From Candidatus Acetothermia bacterium (lineage in GTDB: Bacteria; Bipolaricaulota; Bipolaricaulia; RBG-16-55-9; JANLFV01): a stretch of 64,000 bases of DNA. The stretch spans positions 124,001 to 188,000 of the forward strand of contig JANLFV010000001.1 in the NCBI GenBank assembly GCA_024653345.1, written 5' to 3'. The translations under genes and the position numbers were made by a program. Shown here piece after piece: positions 32,808 through 40,678 of the stretch. Position 1 is the first letter of the stretch. Each line of letters begins with the position of its first letter. The notes under the pieces were generated by a model, which was given only the letters and a program-made list of their open reading frames with translations, was not told the origin of the DNA and made no database searches.

Positions 32808-33701
32808 TTATTCCTCCCGGAGGCGGCTCCCCCGGCCGATGTAGCGGATCTGGACCAGCGCGAGGGCCACGAGGATGAGAGCCAAGAGCCAGCCGACGGC
32901 GCTGGCGTAGCCTAGGCGGAAGAACTCGAACGCCTCGCGGTAGAGGTAGTTCACGACCAGGTTGGTCGAGTCCATCGGCCCCCCGCCGGTCAGGACATAG
33001 ACCAAGCCGAAGGCCTGGAAGGAGTTGATCGTGGCGATCACGAGCACGAAGGCCGTGGTCTTCCGCAGCAGGGGGAGGGTGATGCTGAAGAGCCGGCGGA
33101 TTGGGCCGGCCCCCTCGAGCCTGGCGGCCTCGTAGTAGCTTGCGGGGATCCGCTCAAGCCCGGCGCTGAAGATGACCATGTAGTAGCCGGCATACTGCCA
33201 GACGGTCGCGATGATCAGGGCCGGGAGGGCCCAATTCGGGTCGGCGAGCCAGTTCGGCCCCCAGAGCCCGATCCTCCGGAGGAGGTAGTTGATCAAGCCG
33301 GAGTGGGGCTCGAAGGCCCAGGACCAGATCAGCCCCGTCACGGCCGGGGAGAGGGCCGCGGGGGCGAAGATGGCTGCCCGGTAGAGAGCCGCGCCGCGGC
33401 CCCTTTGGAGGAGGAGGGCCAGCCCGAGCGAGGTGACTAGAAGGAGGGGGATCGAGCTGATGGCGTAAAGCCCGGTCACGCGGAAGGCATTCCGCCCCGC
33501 GGGGGAGGCGAGGATCTTCCTGAAGTTCTCGAGAGCGACGAACTCGCGGGCCGGCGAGAAGAACGACCAGTCGTGTAAGCTCAGGTAGACTGAGTAGACC
33601 AAGGGGAAGGCAGTGAAGACGAGAAAGATGAGCGCAGTTGGGAGGAGGGCGAGGAGCGCGGCTCTCATCTCCTCGTGGCTTGGTCTCGGCTTCGAGGGCA
33701 T
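32808..33701 (-). CDS. carbohydrate ABC transporter permease (MalF type)
   Basis: 297 aa, six helices, with the EAA loop YYEAARLEGAGPIRRLF and the typical GGGPMDSTNLVVNYLYREAF. It pairs with the MalG-type permease downstream. The start ATG 33701 is only 6 nt after a TAGAAT box on this strand, but the nearest TTGACG has a poor 12-bp spacing, so the promoter is uncertain. A binding protein normally precedes this gene; here there is a promoter pointing the other way. Confidence 0.9.
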   Translation of the reverse strand: MPSKPRPSHEEMRAALLALLPTALIFLVFTAFPLVYSVYLSLHDWSFFSPAREFVALENFRKILASPAGRNAFRVTGLYAISSIPLLLVTSLGLALLLQRGRGAALYRAAIFAPAALSPAVTGLIWSWAFEPHSGLINYLLRRIGLWGPNWLADPNWALPALIIATVWQYAGYYMVIFSAGLERIPASYYEAARLEGAGPIRRLFSITLPLLRKTTAFVLVIATINSFQAFGLVYVLTGGGPMDSTNLVVNYLYREAFEFFRLGYASAVGWLLALILVALALVQIRYIGRGSRLREE

Positions 33702-33849
33702 GCATGTATTCTACAACTTCCCCCGCGTCAAACGGAGATGCGGGAGCCGCATCGTCCAAGCGCCAGGCCTGAGCCTATCCAACCCGATGCACTCGTGATC
33801 GAGGCCTTGGCCCCCGGGGTTCGCGGGGGGCGGCTCCTGACTGCTGGCC

Positions 33850-33879
33850 TTGACTTCCCGGATTGGTCTGTGCTATAAT
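33850..33879 (+). promoter_or_regulatory. strong promoter of the amino-acid ABC operon
   Basis: TTGACT (33850-33855), an 18-bp spacer with extended TGTGC and perfect TATAAT (33874-33879). The leader before ATG 33915 is about 29 nt and carries GAGGAGGTG. Confidence 0.8.
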
Positions 33880-33914
33880 CTAGGGTTCCAAACTCAAATG
33901 AGGAGGTGGGATGG

Positions 33915-34820
33915 ATGTGCGGCAAGATCTGGCGTTCGGCCTTTGTCTTCGCCCTAGCCCTGGCCTTGGCGATCGGGAGCGGCATCGTCCCCCAGGCCCA
34001 GCAGAAGCCCTATACCGTCTGCTCGGACATCCCCTGGGACCCGTTCGAGATGGTCACGGCCGGGGGAGAGTATTTCGGGTTTGACCTGGATGTGATGCGG
34101 ATGATCGCGATCGTCGAGGGCTATGAGATCGAGATCCAGAACATGGCCTTCGACGCGATCATTCCGGCTGTCCAGGCCGGGAAGTGCGACATCGGTGCCT
34201 CGGGGTTTACCATCACCGAGGAGCGAGAGGAAGTCGTGGACTTCTCCTGCCCCTACTGGACCTCGAATCAGGCGGTGATCGTCCGCCAGGACTCCGGCTT
34301 CACCTCGCTGGATGATGTCTTCTGCTGCGGCCATAAGATCGGGGCCCAGCGCGGGACGACCGGGGCCGACTGGGTCCAGACCAACCTAATTGACCAGGGC
34401 GTGGATGTCGAGCTTGTCCTCTACGAGACCTACCCCTTGGCAGTGCTCGACCTGTTCAACAGGCGGATCGACGCCGTGGTCCAGGACGAGCCGGCCTCGA
34501 AGGCCTCGATCGCCGCCTATCCCGGCGTGCTCACCATCCTGGGGGTCATCGAGACGAACGAATACTTCGGGTTCCTCGTGGCCGAGGGCGACCCCTATGG
34601 CCTGTTGGCCAAGTTCAGTGAAGGCATGTGCTTGCTTGGTTACAGCTGTGCCCGTGGTTTCGTCGTCCCAGGAAGCCCTTGGGACAACCTGGTCAAGGCC
34701 TACTTCGGCCCGTCCGCCGATGTCATCGAGGCCTGCTGGCTGGAGTGCAAGGGCAAGCTCCTGACAGACAAGGATGTAGTGGGCTTCGCCGCCTGCATGG
34801 CGGGGTGCGTAGCAAGGTAG
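33915..34820 (+). CDS. polar amino-acid ABC transporter substrate-binding protein
   Basis: 301 aa, binding-protein family 3. A signal peptide (AFVFALALALAIGSG) is followed by YTVCSDIPWDPFEM, GFDLDVMRMIA, CDIGASGFTITEEREEVVDFS and Asp-rich ligand-contact segments, as in glutamine- and arginine-type proteins. ATG 33915 fits the AGGAGG spacing. Unusually, about a dozen cysteines are present, with a C-terminal tail holding CLLGYSC, ACWLEC and AACMAGC beyond the normal fold, so disulfides are likely. It is first in the operon, before two permeases and the ATPase. Confidence 0.9.
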   Translation: MCGKIWRSAFVFALALALAIGSGIVPQAQQKPYTVCSDIPWDPFEMVTAGGEYFGFDLDVMRMIAIVEGYEIEIQNMAFDAIIPAVQAGKCDIGASGFTITEEREEVVDFSCPYWTSNQAVIVRQDSGFTSLDDVFCCGHKIGAQRGTTGADWVQTNLIDQGVDVELVLYETYPLAVLDLFNRRIDAVVQDEPASKASIAAYPGVLTILGVIETNEYFGFLVAEGDPYGLLAKFSEGMCLLGYSCARGFVVPGSPWDNLVKAYFGPSADVIEACWLECKGKLLTDKDVVGFAACMAGCVAR

Positions 34821-34838
34821 GTAAAGTGACTTTCTCAG

Positions 34839-34868
34839 CCAGGGGAGGGGCCTGTGCCCCTCCCCTGG
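34839..34868 (+). promoter_or_regulatory. perfect 13-bp hairpin after the binding-protein gene
   Basis: CCAGGGGAGGGGC, loop CTGT, GCCCCTCCCCTGG. There is no T tract, so it more likely protects or partly attenuates the mRNA, giving more binding protein than permease. Confidence 0.7.
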
Positions 34869-34908
34869 CCCCAGAGTCTGGAGAGGGTGATCGCCGATCG
34901 GGGACTGG

Positions 34909-35592
34909 GTGATCGTCTTTCGGGGCCTTCCGGGGCTTTTTCAGGCCTCGCTGCTTAACATTGCCCTTCTCTTCGGCCTGATCGGTCTGGGATTCGTGGT
35001 CGGCATCCCGATCGCGCTCTTTCAAGTCTATGGAAACCGCCTGCTGGGCGGCGTTGCCTCCGCCTGGGAGTGGTTCTTCCGCGGGGTCCCCGAGCTGGTG
35101 CTGCTCTTCCTTTTCTTCTTCGGCTCGGCCCAGCTAGGCCTGAAGATCTCCGCCTTTGTGGCAGCGACCCTGGCCCTCGGCTTCCGCTCCTCGGCCTACC
35201 AGTCCCAGATCTTCCGCGGGGCGATCCAGGCGATCCCCAAGGGACAGATGATGGCTGCTCACTCGATCGGCCTCTCCCGTTGGCAGGCGATCCGCTACAT
35301 CATCCTCCCCCAGGCGCTCCGGCTGGCGATCCCGCCGTGGTCCAACGAGTTCTCCTCGGTGATCAAGGACACGACCCTGGCCTACGCGATCGGGGTGAAT
35401 GAGATTACCCGCTACGCAAGGTTCATCACCGAGCGGCACTATCGTCTGGCGATGGCGGTCTACCTCGTCGTCGCCCTGATCTTCCTCCTCTTCACCTATC
35501 TGGGGAACCGCCTGCTAGGGACTCTCGAGCACGCGCTGAGGGTCCCGGGGTTTGAGGCAAAGGCCGCGCGCGCAGCCGGTGAACATGGCTAG
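34909..35592 (+). CDS. amino-acid ABC transporter permease 1
   Basis: 227 aa HisM/GlnP-type permease with the family EAA loop ([20 protein letters not shown] region, then [16 protein letters not shown]). GTG start at 34909 with only a weak GGGGA site, in keeping with coupling or lower expression than the binding protein. It overlaps the ATPase gene by 8 bp. Confidence 0.88.
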   Translation: MIVFRGLPGLFQASLLNIALLFGLIGLGFVVGIPIALFQVYGNRLLGGVASAWEWFFRGVPELVLLFLFFFGSAQLGLKISAFVAATLALGFRSSAYQSQIFRGAIQAIPKGQMMAAHSIGLSRWQAIRYIILPQALRLAIPPWSNEFSSVIKDTTLAYAIGVNEITRYARFITERHYRLAMAVYLVVALIFLLFTYLGNRLLGTLEHALRVPGFEAKAARAAGEHG

Positions 35593-36343
35593 CAATGTGA
35601 TCCTCAAGGTCGAGGACATTCACAAGCGCTACGGCAGGGAGGAGGTCCTCCGCGGGGTCTCCTTCAGTCTCTTCAAGGGCGAGACGAAGGTGATCATCGG
35701 GCCGTCGGGGACCGGGAAGAGCACCCTGCTCCGGTGCATCAACCGCCTCACCCCGCCAGACAGGGGGCGAGTCTGGCTCGACGGGGTCGAGGTGAGCCAT
35801 CCCAAGACGAACATCAACAAGATCCGGGCGGCGATCGGGTTCGTCTTCCAGGACTTCAATCTCTTCACCCACCTCAACGCGCTCGACAATGTCCGCCTGG
35901 GGTTGCTCAAGATCAAGCGGCTGGATAAGAAGAAGGCCACGGAGATCGCCATGATGGAGCTCGAGCGGGTCGGGCTGGCCGAGAAGGCCAAGGCCTACCC
36001 CGCCGAGCTCTCGGGCGGCCAGCAGCAGCGGGTCTCAATCGCCCGTGCACTGGCGATGGACCCGAAGGTGATCCTCTTCGACGAGCCGACCTCGGCCTTA
36101 GACCCCGAGCTGATCGGCGAGGTCCTCGAGGTGATGACAGACCTAGCCCGTGCCGGGATGACCATGGTCGTCGTCTCCCACGAGATGGGGTTCGCCCGCT
36201 CCGTAGCCGACGAGATCATCTTCATGGAGGGCGGGGTGATCGTCGAGCAGGGCTCGCCGGAGCAGCTCTTCACCAATCCGCGGCAGAAGAGGACCGGGGA
36301 GTTCCTGCGGAAGATCACCGAGCTCTACGGGGAGGCGAGCTGA
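35585..36343 (+). CDS. glnQ: amino-acid ABC transporter ATP-binding protein
   Basis: 252 aa. Walker [11 protein letters not shown]-loop FVFQDFNLF, signature [15 protein letters not shown], Walker [13 protein letters not shown] and the switch His in VVSHEMGF. It powers the importer formed with the flanking permeases. I use ATG 35585 because it gives the usual N-terminus ([13 protein letters not shown]); 11 upstream codons lie within the permease gene. The gene symbol reflects the family, not a proven substrate. Confidence 0.92.
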   Translation: MASNVILKVEDIHKRYGREEVLRGVSFSLFKGETKVIIGPSGTGKSTLLRCINRLTPPDRGRVWLDGVEVSHPKTNINKIRAAIGFVFQDFNLFTHLNALDNVRLGLLKIKRLDKKKATEIAMMELERVGLAEKAKAYPAELSGGQQQRVSIARALAMDPKVILFDEPTSALDPELIGEVLEVMTDLARAGMTMVVVSHEMGFARSVADEIIFMEGGVIVEQGSPEQLFTNPRQKRTGEFLRKITELYGEAS

Positions 36344-37011
36344 TGCCCCAGCTCGTCTTCAAGTGGGAGTGGCTCCCGAAACTCGCCCAAGGGCTGACGC
36401 TCACCGCCGAGATCACCGCCACCTGCATTGCCATCGGGATCGTGCTCGGGCTGATCTTGGCCCTCGGGCGGGTCTACGGGCGGCACATCTTCTACTGGCT
36501 TGCGAGCGCCTATGTCCAGTTCTTCCGCGGGACCCCGCTCCTGGTGCAGCTATTGATGGTCTACTATGGGCTCCCGAGCTGGGGGATCAGCCTCTCGCCG
36601 TTCATCTCAGGGATCTTGGCCATGGGCCTGAACACAGCAGCCTACCAGGCCGAATACTTCCGCGGGGCCATCCAGTCGATCAAGGCCGGCCAGATGCTCG
36701 CGGCCCGCTCGATCGGCCTCTCCCGCTCCCAGGCGATCAGGTATGTCATCCTTCCGCAGGCCCTCAGGCTCGTGATCCCTCCCTGGTCGAATGAGCTCAT
36801 CTACATGCTCAAATACTCCTCGATCGTCTACATGGTCACGGTGATGGACCTCATGGGGGTAGCGCGGGTGATTGCCGCGCGGAACTTCCGGTTCTTCGAG
36901 GTCTTCATCATCACGGCGCTGATCTACCTGGCGCTCGTCTTGATCATCTCCTGGCTCCTGAGGCTGCTCGAGCGGCGGGTGAAGATCCCCGGCCTGGGAG
37001 CCGAGCGCTAA
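36343..37011 (+). CDS. amino-acid ABC transporter permease 2
   Basis: 222 aa, HisQ/GlnP type, with FFRGTPLLVQL, the EAA loop (AGQMLAARSIGLSRSQAIRY) and [17 protein letters not shown]. The ATG overlaps the ATPase stop by one base. Together with permease 1 it gives a heterodimeric channel. It ends 13 bp before the convergent dppC. Confidence 0.9.
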   Translation: MPQLVFKWEWLPKLAQGLTLTAEITATCIAIGIVLGLILALGRVYGRHIFYWLASAYVQFFRGTPLLVQLLMVYYGLPSWGISLSPFISGILAMGLNTAAYQAEYFRGAIQSIKAGQMLAARSIGLSRSQAIRYVILPQALRLVIPPWSNELIYMLKYSSIVYMVTVMDLMGVARVIAARNFRFFEVFIITALIYLALVLIISWLLRLLERRVKIPGLGAER

Positions 37012-37023
37012 GGGCTCTTTGCT

Positions 37024-37875
37024 TCAGGCCCGGAGCTTCGGATCGGTCACATCCCTCAGCCCGTCTCCCATCAGGTTGAAGGCGAAGACCGTGAGGAGGA
37101 TTGCCACTCCCGGGAAGACCGAGACCCACCAGGCGTCGGTGAGGTGGTCCATCCCCGTGCGGATCATGTTCCCCCAGGTCGGTGTCGGCGGGGGGACCCC
37201 GAGGCCGAGGAAGCTCAGGTTCGCTTCGAGGCGGATCGCCGTCCCGACCCAGAGGGTCCCCATCACCAGCAGTTCCCCGAAGATGTTGGGGAGGATGTGC
37301 TTGGTGATGATCCGAGCATCGCTCACCCCGATCGCCCTGGCGGCGGAGACATAGTCCCGCTCCTTCAGGGAGAGGGTGGGGGCGTGCGCCAGGCGGATGA
37401 ACCGCGGGGCCATGAGGATGGCAATAGCGATGACGAGCTTGAGCAGCCCCGAGCCGAGCACGACCACGATCATGATCCCGAAGACCTCGTCGGGGAAGGA
37501 CATCATCACATCGGTCGCCCTCATGATCGCGCTCTCGACCCTCCCGCCCTTGTAAGCAGCGAGCATCCCGAGGACCATCCCGAAGACCATCCCCAACAGG
37601 ACTGAGGCCGTCCCGACGAGCAGCGAGACCCTCGCTCCCCAGAGGACGCGGCTCAGGATGTCGCAGCCGTAGAAGTCAGTTCCCAGGGGGTGCGAGGCCT
37701 CGGGAGGGGTGAAGCGGTAGTAGACATTCTGCTTCAGCGGGTTGTAGGGGGAGATCCAGGGGGCGAGGACCGCCACGAGGATCATCGCCAGGGCGAGGGC
37801 CGCCCCGGCCACCGAGGTCTTATTCCGCAGGAAGGTGCGGAGCATCCGCCGCCGCGGCGAGATCATCCTAGTCAT
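37024..37875 (-). CDS. dppC: peptide/nickel ABC transporter permease DppC type
   Basis: 283 aa. N-terminal RNKTSVAGAALALAMILVA, then HPLGTDFYGCDILSRVLWGARVSL and the EAA loop (DYVSAARAIGVSDARIITKHILPN), which are classic DppC/OppC features. It overlaps dppB by 8 bp. No ATPase gene follows, because the amino-acid operon converges directly; DppD/F-type ATPases must be encoded elsewhere. Confidence 0.93.
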   Translation of the reverse strand: MTRMISPRRRMLRTFLRNKTSVAGAALALAMILVAVLAPWISPYNPLKQNVYYRFTPPEASHPLGTDFYGCDILSRVLWGARVSLLVGTASVLLGMVFGMVLGMLAAYKGGRVESAIMRATDVMMSFPDEVFGIMIVVVLGSGLLKLVIAIAILMAPRFIRLAHAPTLSLKERDYVSAARAIGVSDARIITKHILPNIFGELLVMGTLWVGTAIRLEANLSFLGLGVPPPTPTWGNMIRTGMDHLTDAWWVSVFPGVAILLTVFAFNLMGDGLRDVTDPKLRA

Positions 37876-38809
37876 ACTTGATCCGCGGATCGACTAGTCC
37901 GTAGGCCAGATCGGTCAGGAGATTGATCAGCACCACGAACCCGGCGTAGATGACCATCACCGACTGGAGCGTGATGTAGTCCCGCTGGAGCATGGCCCCG
38001 ACCATCATCTTCCCCAGGCCCGGCCGGGAGAAGACGATCTCCACTAAGAGGGACCCCCCGATGAGGACGATCGAGTAGACGCCGATGATCGAGATGATCG
38101 GGATGAGCGCATTCTTCAGGATGTGCTTGTAGATGACGATCCGCTCCCTCAAGCCTTTGGACCTGGCGGTCCGGACATAGTCCTCGTTCAGAACATTGAG
38201 GATCGAGGAGCGGCTCATCCTGGTGACATAGGCGGTCATGATCAGCCCCAGGGTCAGCCCGGGGAGGACGAGGTGGCGGAGGTTGTCCCCCAAGTTATGG
38301 AGGTCCCCGCCCCCGACGGCGGGGAAAAGCTTGAGCCAGACCGCAAAGGCGAGGATGAGCAAGATCCCCAGGTAGAAGGTGGGGAAGGAGAGCCCGGCCA
38401 GGGAGAAGATCCGCCCGAGGTAGTCCGGGAGCCGATTCCGCCGGAGGGCGGTGTAGATCCCCAGGGGTATCCCGAAGACGGCCCCGAAGATGATCCCGGA
38501 GAGGGTCAGCTCGATCGTGTAGGGGAGAGCATAGGCCACCTGGCGCGCTACGGGGAAACCGGTGATCATCGACTTCCCCAGGTTTCCCCTGGCTAGCCCG
38601 ACGATGAAATCGAGATATTGCTGCCAGAGCGGCCTATTCAGCCCCATCCTCTCGCGGAGAGCCTGGACCGCCTCCTTCGAGGCGTAGTCTCCTAAGATCG
38701 CTTGGGCCGGGTCGCCGGGGGCCACCCGGGCCAATAGAAAGACGATCGTGAGGACGGCGAGGAGGATAGGGATCGAGATCAGGATCCTGCGGATGGCATA
38801 GCCGATCAT
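37868..38809 (-). CDS. dppB: peptide/nickel ABC transporter permease DppB type
   Basis: About 313 aa. It starts with the family's MIGYAIRRILISIPILLAV and has VAPGDPA, GNLGKSM and the EAA loop (EDYVRTARSKGLRERIVIYKHILKNAL). ATG 38809 is preferred: the open frame upstream (TTG 38848) runs through a hairpin. It lies behind the binding-protein gene and before dppC. Confidence 0.93.
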   Translation of the reverse strand: MIGYAIRRILISIPILLAVLTIVFLLARVAPGDPAQAILGDYASKEAVQALRERMGLNRPLWQQYLDFIVGLARGNLGKSMITGFPVARQVAYALPYTIELTLSGIIFGAVFGIPLGIYTALRRNRLPDYLGRIFSLAGLSFPTFYLGILLILAFAVWLKLFPAVGGGDLHNLGDNLRHLVLPGLTLGLIMTAYVTRMSRSSILNVLNEDYVRTARSKGLRERIVIYKHILKNALIPIISIIGVYSIVLIGGSLLVEIVFSRPGLGKMMVGAMLQRDYITLQSVMVIYAGFVVLINLLTDLAYGLVDPRIKYD

Positions 38810-38832
38810 CTCGTCGGAATGGTAGCGGAGCT

Positions 38833-38859
38833 GGGGGGCGGGCGCCAAGCCCGCCCCCC
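38833..38859 (-). promoter_or_regulatory. perfect 11-bp GC hairpin between the peptide-binding protein and dppB
   Basis: GGGGGGCGGGC and GCCCGCCCCCC flank a 5-nt loop, 8 bp after the binding-protein stop. It occupies the same position as the hairpin of the amino-acid ABC operon and probably favours the binding-protein mRNA segment. Confidence 0.7.
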
Positions 38860-38867
38860 TTGTTACC

Positions 38868-40490
38868 TCACTTCGAGGTCAGTTCGTTGATCGGCGGATA
38901 GAGGGCCAGCGTGGAGATCAGAGTGTAGCCGTAGTTCACGTTCGGCTTGCGGGCGAAGACGAACTTCTTGATGTAGAAGGGATAGGCGGCATTAAGGCCC
39001 ATGATCTCTATCTGGGCCTTCTGCCATAACCAGATCTGCTTTCCAGGAATAAGCTCCGACCGCGCGGTCTCGATGAGACTGTCGATGCTGTCAATGGAGC
39101 CGTCGCCGTCAGCGTCAACTCCACCGATGTGCGAGAAGTTTGTATCCGGCTTCGCGCCGGTCACGACGATCGAGGCGGAGTGGTAGAACCTGGTGAGGAA
39201 GGCATCGGCGTTCGGCCGCCAGGCGACATAGAGGACCATTGGGTTGACATCCTGGCGGATCAGAGTGTGCATCGAGGAGTGGTCGACGACCTTGAGCGTC
39301 ACCTTGACGCCGCACTCGGCGAGCTGGGCCTGAATGTTCTGCATCGGGATGAGATACTCCGCCCGCTCGGAGGTCACCACCTCGCCGGCATCGAAGCCGT
39401 TGGGATAGCCAGCCTCGGCTAAGAGAGCCATAGCTGTTTCTATATTCTGGTCATATCTTAGCACTCCTACATCGGTGCAGCTGATCCCCCCAGCAAGGAC
39501 CGGGGGCACAGGGGCACAGAGCGGCTCGGCGATGGCCGGCCCGATCGCAGCGACGAGCTCCTCCCGGCTCAGGCAGAAGTCGAGCGCCCAGCGGACCCGG
39601 ATGTCATCGAACGGCTTCTTCGTCATGTTCCAGTGGATCACGACGGTCTCGCCCGGGCCGAAGGTGTCGACTACCGTGCCCGGCTTGGCCTGCATCTTCT
39701 CCACCCAGGGCTGCTCCGGCCGGCCCTCGATCACGTCCAACTCGCCCGTCTCCAGTCCCGACTCCCGCGCGGTCACATCGGACATGTAGCGGACCACGAC
39801 CTTGTCCAGCTTCGGTGCGCCGCGGAAGTAGTTGGGGTTCTTCACCAGGACGACCTTCTCCATCGGGCTATAGCTCTGGAACATGAACGGCCCGGTCCCG
39901 ACAGGGTTGGTCTTGAAGGCGTCGTCGCCCAGATCCTCCACGGCCTTCTTGCAGACGATGAATCCGCCGGCGTAATCGGCGATCTTCGGGAAGAAGAGGA
40001 CCTCGGAGAGCGCAGTCGGGAGGGTAATCCTCACCGTATACTTGTCGACGGCCTCAAAGGTCATCCCGGTATATTCGCCCGAATAGGCCGAGCGGGCCGC
40101 ATCGGCCGCCTTGGTCAAGGAGTAGACGACATCCTCGGAGGTCAGCTCGTAGCCGGGATTCCCGCCCCAGGGGTGGCACATGACCCCCCTCCTCAGGTTG
40201 AAGGTCCAGACGTTGCCGTTCACCTGCCAGCTCTGGGCTAGATCCGGCTCGAAGACGGTGATGTCCCCCGGCTTGTAGCGGACCAGCCCGTTGAAGACCA
40301 TGTCCACGACCGCGCGGTCCATCGTCGCCGAGGCGAAGTGCGGGTCCAGGGTCTTCAGATCAGCGGCATCGAAGGCGATCGTCAGGACCTGCTCCTGCTG
40401 CGACTGGACTAACGGAACGAGTGCCGTCCCGATCAGCACCAGAACTCCCAGTCCGACCTTAACCAGACTGCTACCGAAAAACTCACGCAT
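38868..40490 (-). CDS. dppA: peptide ABC transporter substrate-binding protein (family 5)
   Basis: 540 aa, normal for DppA/OppA. A signal segment (VKVGLGVLVLIGTALVPL) is followed by TIAFDAADLKTLDPHFA and PGDITVFEPDLAQSW. Near residue 480 there is an EF-hand-like loop, DADGDGSIDSID, in a region usually variable in this family; it may bind calcium. Strong ribosome site AAGGAGGTGGAG. A 24-codon leader ORF with its own ribosome site ends across this start codon. Substrate specificity (peptides, nickel or others) cannot be told from sequence. Confidence 0.9.
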   Translation of the reverse strand: MREFFGSSLVKVGLGVLVLIGTALVPLVQSQQEQVLTIAFDAADLKTLDPHFASATMDRAVVDMVFNGLVRYKPGDITVFEPDLAQSWQVNGNVWTFNLRRGVMCHPWGGNPGYELTSEDVVYSLTKAADAARSAYSGEYTGMTFEAVDKYTVRITLPTALSEVLFFPKIADYAGGFIVCKKAVEDLGDDAFKTNPVGTGPFMFQSYSPMEKVVLVKNPNYFRGAPKLDKVVVRYMSDVTARESGLETGELDVIEGRPEQPWVEKMQAKPGTVVDTFGPGETVVIHWNMTKKPFDDIRVRWALDFCLSREELVAAIGPAIAEPLCAPVPPVLAGGISCTDVGVLRYDQNIETAMALLAEAGYPNGFDAGEVVTSERAEYLIPMQNIQAQLAECGVKVTLKVVDHSSMHTLIRQDVNPMVLYVAWRPNADAFLTRFYHSASIVVTGAKPDTNFSHIGGVDADGDGSIDSIDSLIETARSELIPGKQIWLWQKAQIEIMGLNAAYPFYIKKFVFARKPNVNYGYTLISTLALYPPINELTSK

Positions 40491-40557
40491 TGCTCCACCT
40501 CCTTCTAGGATTAGCCTGGGGCAAATTCAGCTCAACTCCGGGAACTGGCTTGTTCAC
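40483..40557 (-). CDS. 24-codon leader ORF coupled to the peptide-binding protein
   Basis: GTG 40557 is preceded by GAAAGGAGGTG, itself only about a dozen bases from the predicted mRNA start. It encodes 24 residues ending NPRRRWSNA, and its TGA overlaps the main ATG (8-nt overlap). The Arg-Arg-Arg codons AGA AGG AGG are the main gene's ribosome site. Translation of the leader should deliver ribosomes to, or block, the main start. Confidence 0.5.
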   Translation of the reverse strand: MNKPVPGVELNLPQANPRRRWSNA

Positions 40558-40576
40558 CACCTCCTTTCGGTGATCT

Positions 40577-40606
40577 ATTATACACCTATTGCCACCGCTC
40601 AGTCAA
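40577..40606 (-). promoter_or_regulatory. promoter of the peptide ABC operon
   Basis: Minus strand: TTGACT (40606-40601), an 18-bp spacer and perfect TATAAT (40582-40577). It is built like the amino-acid ABC promoter. A second TTGACA lies further upstream at 40616-40621. Confidence 0.8.
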
Positions 40607-40643
40607 GAGGAGACTTGTCAAGCTCAGCCAGATCCACAGCCGT

Positions 40644-40672
40644 TTGATCTCCCCCACTTCCTGGACTAAGAT
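40644..40672 (+). promoter_or_regulatory. deoA promoter, leaderless type
   Basis: TTGATC (40644-40649), a 17-bp spacer and TAAGAT (40667-40672); the ATG is only 6 nt further on. Confidence 0.6.
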
Positions 40673-40678
40673 CCCCTC

